Below the pieces are notes generated by a model. That model was given only the letters and a program-made list of their open reading frames with translations. It had not been told where the DNA came from and did not search any database. Below, one piece after another: positions 59,401 to 64,000 of a DNA stretch of 64,000 nucleotides. The DNA is from Bacteroides sp. GTDB taxonomy: Bacteria > Bacteroidota > Bacteroidia > Bacteroidales > Marinifilaceae. How positions within the stretch are numbered: position 1 is the first letter of the stretch; every line of letters starts with the position of its first letter. Made by a program: the position numbers and the translations under genes. The stretch lies in the NCBI GenBank assembly GCA_021771575.1, contig JAETOX010000001.1:84468-148467 (forward strand), in the 5' to 3' direction.

Positions 59401-59819
59401 TCTTTAACGACACCGCGGACAATCACTTTTTCTACGGTCTCGGTTTGTTTTTCCGGTTCTTTCCGCAAAATGACGATGGTCCGGTTCATTAATTTGTAGG
59501 TGAGCCCGGTATTTTGGAGACATTTATCCAATATCGTTTTTAGCTCTTCGTTGTTGAACGAAAATTCCAGTCCTTTTACATGTTCGATTTGCGCATCTTC
59601 GTATAAAAAGAGATACTCCGATTCTTTTTCCAATAAACGGATTACCTGTTCCAAAGAGGCGTTGTTTACCTCTACGGACACTTTTACAACCTGACTGTAA
59701 ACATTTGCCACTAACTGAGAAGCGGAAAGACAGAGGAATAAGCCCAAAAACTTCATCGTTAAATACATTTTTAACCATCTTCTTTTAGGAAGAAGACATC
59801 GGATTCCATTTTTTTTCAT
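56484..59819 (-). CDS. SusC/RagA-type TonB-dependent transporter with STN domain, module 3
   Basis: 1111 aa. Signal peptide to about 43; STN domain about 45-118 (NASLEQVIRLLEKESEYLFL); carboxypeptidase-like domain (GQTLPGVSVVLKETKIGVAT, about 145-225); plug with EEAVVTGIYTRKKESFTGSA and ILKDAASTAIYGSKAANGVI; barrel ending FSLSLRF. It imports the ligand of this module through TonB energy and signals to the FecR at 59896. It is more distant from the module-1 and module-2 transporters than they are from each other. Confidence 0.93.
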   Translation of the reverse strand: MKKNGIRCLLPKRRWLKMYLTMKFLGLFLCLSASQLVANVYSQVVKVSVEVNNASLEQVIRLLEKESEYLFLYEDAQIEHVKGLEFSFNNEELKTILDKCLQNTGLTYKLMNRTIVILRKEPEKQTETVEKVIVRGVVKDEKGQTLPGVSVVLKETKIGVATDAHGKFVMEIPRMEKIVLVCSFMGMETNEVTWQGEKELVILLTEQVTEMEEAVVTGIYTRKKESFTGSAATYTKEDLKMIGTSNIIQSLKTLDPAMLMIESKEMGSDPNTLPDIEIRGKTSVIGLQSEFEHDPNQPLFILDGVETDLQTIVNLNMDRVASVTILKDAASTAIYGSKAANGVIVVETVQPEAGKLRLSYNGNYGIQFPDLTDYNLMNAREKLEFERLSGKYTTDANYMTQVALDEKYYRRLMEVERGVDTYWLSEPLRTVFNHSHNLYIDGGDNAMRYGLGLGYKNSNGVMEGSNRDIFSGNIDLSYRKKSLLFSNKFSMDVTNSEREPVSFSDFAWANPYNRKTTENGEIPMYLEGPDQQTDEYINPLYKFNIKNTNETKNIAFRDNFNAEWKILSSLRLQGRFGLSKSISKTEAFKSPKHPDFKETEQLKRGQFTSNTTETFSYNGDLNLTFGKLIADRHQVNAVGGMSINQVKTSRDGYLAIGFTSDLHINPAFSMGFTDGQKPSFAREKSRAASFFLNVNYSFANRYLMDVNVRSDGTSRFGANKRFSTTWAIGLAWNLHNENFMKALEIFDNFKIRASIGNPGNQNFDAYQAMKTYRYNVANQNVFGTSAIIERFGNKDLDWQRTLDKNIGFDLAMFGNRLKVTLDYYYKDTDPLLVSINMPPSLGTTSIYTNFGRQIAQGWNGTLSGTVIKNKDLNWTINFNFRTSKSEYREIGDKLDYLNEKGSSKTLLRYYEGASPDDMWAVPSLGIDPATGREVFLKKDGTQTFIYSADDEVVVGSSRPDVEGIIGTSFYWKGFSASVNFRYRLGGQVMASALYNKVENISDAMVFRNQDKRALYDRWRQPGDRAKFKGIQENKSTTPMSSRFVVTENTFSGESISLGYETNASWLNYIGADGLTLRAYMNEIFRISSFKEERGTEYPFARSVTFSLSLRF

Positions 59820-59861
59820 AAATTTGTTAGTTATAATGAAACATCACCGGCATTGCCGGCC

Positions 59862-59894
59862 GAAGGACGGGATAGTGCGAATATCCTGTCCTTC
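59862..59894 (-). terminator. hairpin directly downstream of fecR, module 3
   Basis: GAAGGACGGGAT (59862-59873) pairs with ATCCTGTCCTTC (59883-59894), with one mismatch and a 9-nt loop, ending two bases from the fecR stop. A small second stem, CCGGCA/TGCCGG, follows at about 59847-59859. As in modules 1 and 2 there is no clear T-run. Confidence 0.5.
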
Positions 59895-59895
59895 T

Positions 59896-60996
59896 TTATC
59901 TATGCTTAGCAATAAACACTACTTTTTCTTTGATATCACATGTTACACTCCCGATTGCCTCTATCATTTTCACAAACACTTCAAAGCCTTCATATCGCAT
60001 CATTCCTCCGGAAAATGTGATGTCTTTCACTTCTTCGTCTTCAAACTGAACCTGTATATTATACCAACGGCTCACTGTGGCCATGATGTCTTCCAGACGC
60101 TGTTTACGGAAAACAAAACGCCCCTCTTTCCAGGCAACATAAGGATATACTTCCACTTGCTGTTTCCAAAGCCGGCCAGTCTCATCAAGAATACTTTGTT
60201 CTCCTGGTTTCAGCAATATCCGGTTATTTGTATTTTTAACACACACACTTCCTTCTACTAAAGTGGTCACTACCCGCTTTTCATTCCGGTAAGAACGCAC
60301 ATTAAAATCAGTCCCCAGCACCTCGATTTCCGAATTGTTTGTTTCCACGATGAAAGGATGCGCGCTATCTTTTTCTATCTCGAAATAAGCCTCTCCCGTC
60401 AAAGCAACCTTTCGCTCATTAGCTGCAAAGTGTAAAGGGAAACGTAATTCCGACTCGGAATTCAGCCACACCCGACTACCATCCGGCAAGGTCATGGCAA
60501 ACTCTCCCCCACGGGGAATGGTCAAAAGATGGCAAACTTCGTCGTTGTTCCCTGCTGTTTGGTTATGAGTATGCAGCGATAATCCGTTCGAATCGACCCG
60601 GATATCTTCCCGGGCAGTAAGGATGGTCATCACCGTATCTCCAAGATACCAAACGGAACCGTCTGCGAGAGACAGTACTGCTTTTTTATTGCCGGGACAA
60701 ATGGTCTCTGTCAGTAATTGTTCCCTATCTGCCCCTTGCTGTAGCCAGCCCCAGGCGAAACCGACAATGAGCACCATGCCGGCAGCCATACCATACCACC
60801 GCATCAAACGTCTGTATCTATGTTTTTTTAGTTTCTGGTAAGCTAAAAAAGGATTATATTGGAATTGTTGCTGTAAACGATTGTTCAACTTGTCCGGAGA
60901 AGCACCTCCGTCAAGTTGCCATTCTTCCCCCTTCTGCTCTAAAATACTTTTCAGTATTTTATCGGAAGAATCGTATATATCGTCCCATGTCTTCAT
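59896..60996 (-). CDS. FecR-type anti-sigma factor, module 3
   Basis: 366 aa. Cytoplasmic N-terminus (1-66), membrane helix about 68-86 (YGMAAGMVLIVGFAWGWL), FecR domain about 160-255 (LTIPRGGEFAMTLPDGSRVW), DUF4974-like C-terminus (FRKQRLEDIMATVSRWYNIQ, from about 295). It is 59 bp after the sigma gene and 76 bp before susC. It transmits the signal from the transporter to the sigma factor. Confidence 0.9.
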   Translation of the reverse strand: MKTWDDIYDSSDKILKSILEQKGEEWQLDGGASPDKLNNRLQQQFQYNPFLAYQKLKKHRYRRLMRWYGMAAGMVLIVGFAWGWLQQGADREQLLTETICPGNKKAVLSLADGSVWYLGDTVMTILTAREDIRVDSNGLSLHTHNQTAGNNDEVCHLLTIPRGGEFAMTLPDGSRVWLNSESELRFPLHFAANERKVALTGEAYFEIEKDSAHPFIVETNNSEIEVLGTDFNVRSYRNEKRVVTTLVEGSVCVKNTNNRILLKPGEQSILDETGRLWKQQVEVYPYVAWKEGRFVFRKQRLEDIMATVSRWYNIQVQFEDEEVKDITFSGGMMRYEGFEVFVKMIEAIGSVTCDIKEKVVFIAKHR

Positions 60997-61055
60997 TTGT
61001 TTTTATTAACAAACACACGGACTCCCCGAACGGGTAACAGAAAAAAACAAGAATT

Positions 61056-61628
61056 TTAAAAAAAATTAAAAAAAATGGTGGCCAGCAGCACTCCCCAAAT
61101 TTCCCCCATACGTTCACGGACGATAGCATAAGCCCGTTTTTTCTGCATTTTTACCGTATTTTCGGAAATGTTCAAAGTTTGTGCTATTTCCCGGACTTTA
61201 TATCCCTCCAGGCTCAAATTCATAATAGCTCTTTGCTGTTCGGACAAATCGGCCAGCACTAATCGTAATTTAGCAATTACACTTTCTTCAATGGCAAGTT
61301 CAATGGCCATCTCTTCCGACCAGGTCAATTCGGAGGTATAATTTTCTAACAGGCGCCGGGAGTTATCACGATCCCGGATTAAATTTAACGCACGGCTGTA
61401 TACAGCTTTGTAGAGCCAGGCAGCTAAAGCTTTGATATTGGGAAATTGTAATGCAGAATCCCACAATCCCACCATACACTCCTGAACAATATCTTCTACC
61501 CCGGCATTCTCATGGGTCAGTTTAGCCGCATAAGCACACAATGCCGGATAAAATTCCTCATATAACTGCAACCACGCCGCTTCTTTTTTTTTGTTCAGAT
61601 CGGTAATAAAATGTTCTCTATCAACCAT
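61056..61628 (-). CDS. ECF sigma factor, module 3
   Basis: 190 aa. Region 2 is about 15-80 (QLYEEFYPALCAYAAKLTHE, VEDIVQECMVGLWDSAL) and region 4 about 125-175 (LSEQQRAIMNLSLEGYKVRE, IAQTLNISENTVKMQKKRAY). It is a FecI-like switch for the longest module. The first ATG at 61628 fits the usual length. A vegetative promoter lies 20-50 bp upstream. Confidence 0.9.
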   Translation of the reverse strand: MVDREHFITDLNKKKEAAWLQLYEEFYPALCAYAAKLTHENAGVEDIVQECMVGLWDSALQFPNIKALAAWLYKAVYSRALNLIRDRDNSRRLLENYTSELTWSEEMAIELAIEESVIAKLRLVLADLSEQQRAIMNLSLEGYKVREIAQTLNISENTVKMQKKRAYAIVRERMGEIWGVLLATIFFNFF

Positions 61629-61648
61629 GTCTCTTTTCCCTGCTGCGG

Positions 61649-61680
61649 CAAATATACGAAAAAAGATAAAACGGAGGAAA
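61649..61680 (-). promoter_or_regulatory. promoter of the module-3 sigma gene
   Basis: Minus strand: TTTC (61680-61677), 20 bp, TATATTTG (61656-61649). The -7 element is exact and the -33 has one change. It lies about 20 bp before the ATG at 61628. Confidence 0.6.
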
Positions 61681-61849
61681 CCGGGCCTATACTATCTCTT
61701 TTTTAGTCTATCTACCGAATTAGTCGTATATCTGTTATTTTGATATATCATTGATAATTGATTTTTTTCTACTTTGAAGGGAAAGAATTCCGGACTTTTG
61801 TATTTTATTCTCGTATAGCAGACAAAAGGGATCCCTTAAATTGCAGTAT

Positions 61850-62467
61850 ATGGAGAAGAGGCAAGAGAAGTTGATTTATACGATAGGCCATTCCACCCAT
61901 CCGTTGGATTATTTCAGAGAATTACTGGATGCTTATCGAATTGATTGTATCGTCGATGTGAGAAATGTAGCCGCGAGCAGTTACAATCCGCAATATAACG
62001 GTCGTATCTTACGAAATTACCTGCAAAATCACGGTATTCAATATGTACACATGGGTTCTGAATTCGGCGCCCGTCCCCGGGATATCGCTATGTTGGATAT
62101 GGAAGGACGTGTGGATTTCGACAAAGTCCGGGCAGGTATGAAATTCCTTTCGGGTATCAAAAGACTGGAAAAGGGTCTGCGGAAAGGTTACCGCATAGCT
62201 TTGATGTGTTCTCAGTCGGATCCTTTCGAATGTCACCGTTTTTCGCTCATTGCTTATTATCTGGTAAGACACGGATTTTCTGTAAAACATATATTGAAGG
62301 ACAAAACCTGTATTGATAATAGCGAGCTGGAAAAACTTTTGCTCAAAACATACGATAAGCAACTTCCGGAAAAAGACCTTTTTAATTTTCATGTCGGAGA
62401 CGAAGAAAGGCTGGAAGTGGCTTATCGGCTGAAAGGCAGAAGTATCGCTTACCGGCCGTTTGTATGA
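61850..62467 (+). CDS. DUF488-family protein
   Basis: 205 aa from the ATG at 61850 (MEKRQEKLIYTIGHSTHPLD); an in-frame TTG three codons upstream is rejected. DUF488 proteins are small cytoplasmic proteins of unknown function. The typical blocks are all present: TIGHSTHPLDYFRELLDAYR, then IDCIVDVRNVAASSYNPQYN, GSEFGARPRD and the cysteine-containing LMCSQSDPFECHRFSLIAYY near residue 125. It is alone on its strand after module 3. Its role cannot be given. Confidence 0.85.
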   Translation: MEKRQEKLIYTIGHSTHPLDYFRELLDAYRIDCIVDVRNVAASSYNPQYNGRILRNYLQNHGIQYVHMGSEFGARPRDIAMLDMEGRVDFDKVRAGMKFLSGIKRLEKGLRKGYRIALMCSQSDPFECHRFSLIAYYLVRHGFSVKHILKDKTCIDNSELEKLLLKTYDKQLPEKDLFNFHVGDEERLEVAYRLKGRSIAYRPFV

Positions 62468-62871
62468 GGGTTTAACATCAAAAATCCAAGCGGTGAGGCC
62501 CGGAAAACCGTGATTTAACCTGCCCAAAGATCCTTTGTTTGGCAGCATTATTTGGGGGTTTGGATAAAGAATTGATTGACAATACTTTCGCTCGATTAAA
62601 TTCGGAGCAAATTCGAAGTCAATTCAGCGCATTTACAGTGCATTTTTAGAAAATTAACAAACTTGATCCGATGAAGATCCGATGTATTACTTTTTTATTT
62701 ATTTGGTTGAGATAATGAATGTTATGGCAATAATGGAAAAATTTTTAATGTCAGTTTAATTGCGCAGTATTATGTTTATCGGGTTTATATTCGGATTACT
62801 GTAAGAGAGTGCGGGTGTGCAGTGAAATATGCTTTTCAGGAACAAAACTTTTTTCTTTCGCTCGGATTCGT
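62468..62871. other. intergenic region after the DUF488 gene
   Basis: About 400 bp without a believable gene. It is AT-rich, with short imperfect repeats, and no clear terminator for the DUF488 gene is visible. Confidence 0.4.
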
Positions 62872-62933
62872 GATTATATAAAAATAACACCAGGGATGGT
62901 TGTGTATCCATTTCCAATCCTCTGGTGTTATTT
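62872..62933 (-). terminator. terminator of the thioredoxin-family gene
   Basis: AAATAACACCAG (62882-62893) pairs perfectly with CTGGTGTTATTT (62922-62933). On the minus strand the stem is followed by TTATATAATC. It lies 18 bp after the stop of the gene at 62952. Confidence 0.75.
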
Positions 62934-62951
62934 CTCTCAAAAACCGGATAA

Positions 62952-64000
62952 TCAATTCATCATTCTGACTTTCGGCGCTTCCCGTTCCAGTATTTGGGCT
63001 TTTTCAGTCTCGCCCAATACGTTTAAAATTCTCGCCCGCACCAACATGTATTCGGATTTATAATAGCCACTGTGATAACTATCGATCAACGAAGCTAACC
63101 AATCATCCGCTTCCTTTACCAAGGTATCGTCCCCACATACTTCTACGCGCCGCAGGAAGCTCCGGATAAAATCCAGTTTTGCATCGAAACTGTAGAATAT
63201 ACCGTAACTGATGGAACGATACATTTCATCCAGCATGCCCCGGATATCTCCTTCGGCCACCTTTTTGGCAGCATACAAGGAAGCTATATATTGCGGTACT
63301 TTCGGCAATTCTATTGTATAGAGGTAATTCAACAATTCCTCATACCGTTGTTGGTTAAAAGCAGTTTTTTGGGGATCCCGCCACACAAAACCTGCTACCG
63401 CGCTTTTTAACGTATAATCCAAAAACAGATCTACGGTATCGCGAGGCACAAAATCGCAAAAGCGGTACTTGGTACGCATGACTTTTTTCAAAATCGGCGA
63501 AAGCGGGTCCGAGAGATGTTTGATCAGGATGTTCCAGGTCTCACGGGTATAAAATCTCCGGTCGTCGAGCCCTTCGATATACTCTGTTGCCACTTCTTTT
63601 TGCAATTTCGTACGGCAGGCTTTGAATAACACTTCCATATATTGTCTGACAAAAGCTTCGTCGCGCTCTCCCGCTTCATAACGCTTTTGCAGCTCCTCCA
63701 AGGTAGCCTCTCCCGCCAACGCTATTTTTCCGTTACCGATCAGTGCTTCGGATAGCATATATCCTGTAACACAATGCTTCAACTCTCCTGCAGCATCGAT
63801 ATACAACAAAGTTGGATAAGCTGCCACTTCATATCGTTTCGCTAACTCAGGTCCTTCACCTTTCTCCATATCTATTTTCACACATACAAACTTCCGGTTA
63901 TAGAAATCAGCAACCGAATCCTGAGTAAAAACATTTTTCGCCAACATTTTACAGGGTCCGCACCAAGAGGTATAACAATCTACGAATACCATCTTCTTTT
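62952..64000 (-). CDS. thioredoxin-family protein (partial, 5' end outside window)
   Basis: The last 349 codons are seen; the frame is open to the right edge (KK before the first Met at 63992), so the start, probably with a signal peptide, lies beyond it. A thioredoxin domain begins at once: FVDCYTSWCGPCKMLAKNVF, then VKIDMEKGEGPELAKRYEVA and the cis-Pro loop AAYPTLLYIDAAGELKHCVT. After it comes a helical region of about 200 residues with no family I know. It probably works on disulfides in the periplasm. It has its own terminator and is not joined to module 3. Confidence 0.8.
   Translation of the reverse strand, partial: KKMVFVDCYTSWCGPCKMLAKNVFTQDSVADFYNRKFVCVKIDMEKGEGPELAKRYEVAAYPTLLYIDAAGELKHCVTGYMLSEALIGNGKIALAGEATLEELQKRYEAGERDEAFVRQYMEVLFKACRTKLQKEVATEYIEGLDDRRFYTRETWNILIKHLSDPLSPILKKVMRTKYRFCDFVPRDTVDLFLDYTLKSAVAGFVWRDPQKTAFNQQRYEELLNYLYTIELPKVPQYIASLYAAKKVAEGDIRGMLDEMYRSISYGIFYSFDAKLDFIRSFLRRVEVCGDDTLVKEADDWLASLIDSYHSGYYKSEYMLVRARILNVLGETEKAQILEREAPKVRMMN

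Overview
The window is chromosomal DNA from a member of the Bacteroidales, most likely a gut anaerobe related to Odoribacter or Butyricimonas; the genus is an inference. The evidence is the Bacteroidota order of the str-S10-spc-alpha ribosomal superoperon (rpsL-rpsG-fusA-rpsJ with no tuf), a 2-oxoacid:ferredoxin oxidoreductase, SusC/SusD outer-membrane pairs under ECF sigma/FecR control, and several promoters of the Bacteroides type (TTTG, 19-20 bp, TAnnTTTG). No tRNA, rRNA, CRISPR array, insertion sequence or complete prophage is visible.

Positions 1-7200 hold housekeeping genes. These are korA-korB (korB runs off the left edge), a divergent pair encoding an MscS-type channel and a CorA-type metal transporter, and enolase. 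Positions 7217-25756 are one long minus-strand superoperon of 29 genes: rpsL, rpsG, fusA, the S10 and spc clusters, secY, map, infA, rpmJ, rpsM, rpsK, rpsD, rpoA and rplQ. It has a consensus promoter upstream of rpsL and a hairpin terminator after rplQ. Several spacers inside it contain short words repeated in tandem and again inverted, giving imperfect hairpins that differ from spacer to spacer.

Positions 26100-26640 carry the wreck of an unrecognised gene with in-frame stops. From 26811 to 61628 there are three successive minus-strand copies of one module: ECF sigma factor, FecR-type anti-sigma factor, SusC-type TonB-dependent transporter, SusD-type lipoprotein, DUF4843-type lipoprotein and PKD-like lipoprotein. 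Copy 1 ends there. Copy 2 adds a TlpA-like thiol-disulfide protein. Copy 3 adds a TlpA-like thioredoxin, a DUF6029-like barrel protein, an Omp28-like protein and an M43-type zinc metalloprotease lipoprotein, the last four genes being linked by overlapping starts and stops. None of the modules has a glycoside hydrolase, polysaccharide lyase or sulfatase. A proteinaceous or cysteine-containing ligand is therefore a better guess than a glycan, but this is inference. Each sigma gene has its own vegetative-type promoter, and each fecR-susC junction has a stem-loop.

Between modules 1 and 2 lies a plus-strand AlbA_2/Schlafen-like gene. It contains five perfect 13-bp tandem repeats, which could shift its frame, and its reading frame is cut 40 codons short by a stop codon. 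After module 3 come a DUF488 protein gene and, at the right edge, a 5'-truncated thioredoxin-family gene.
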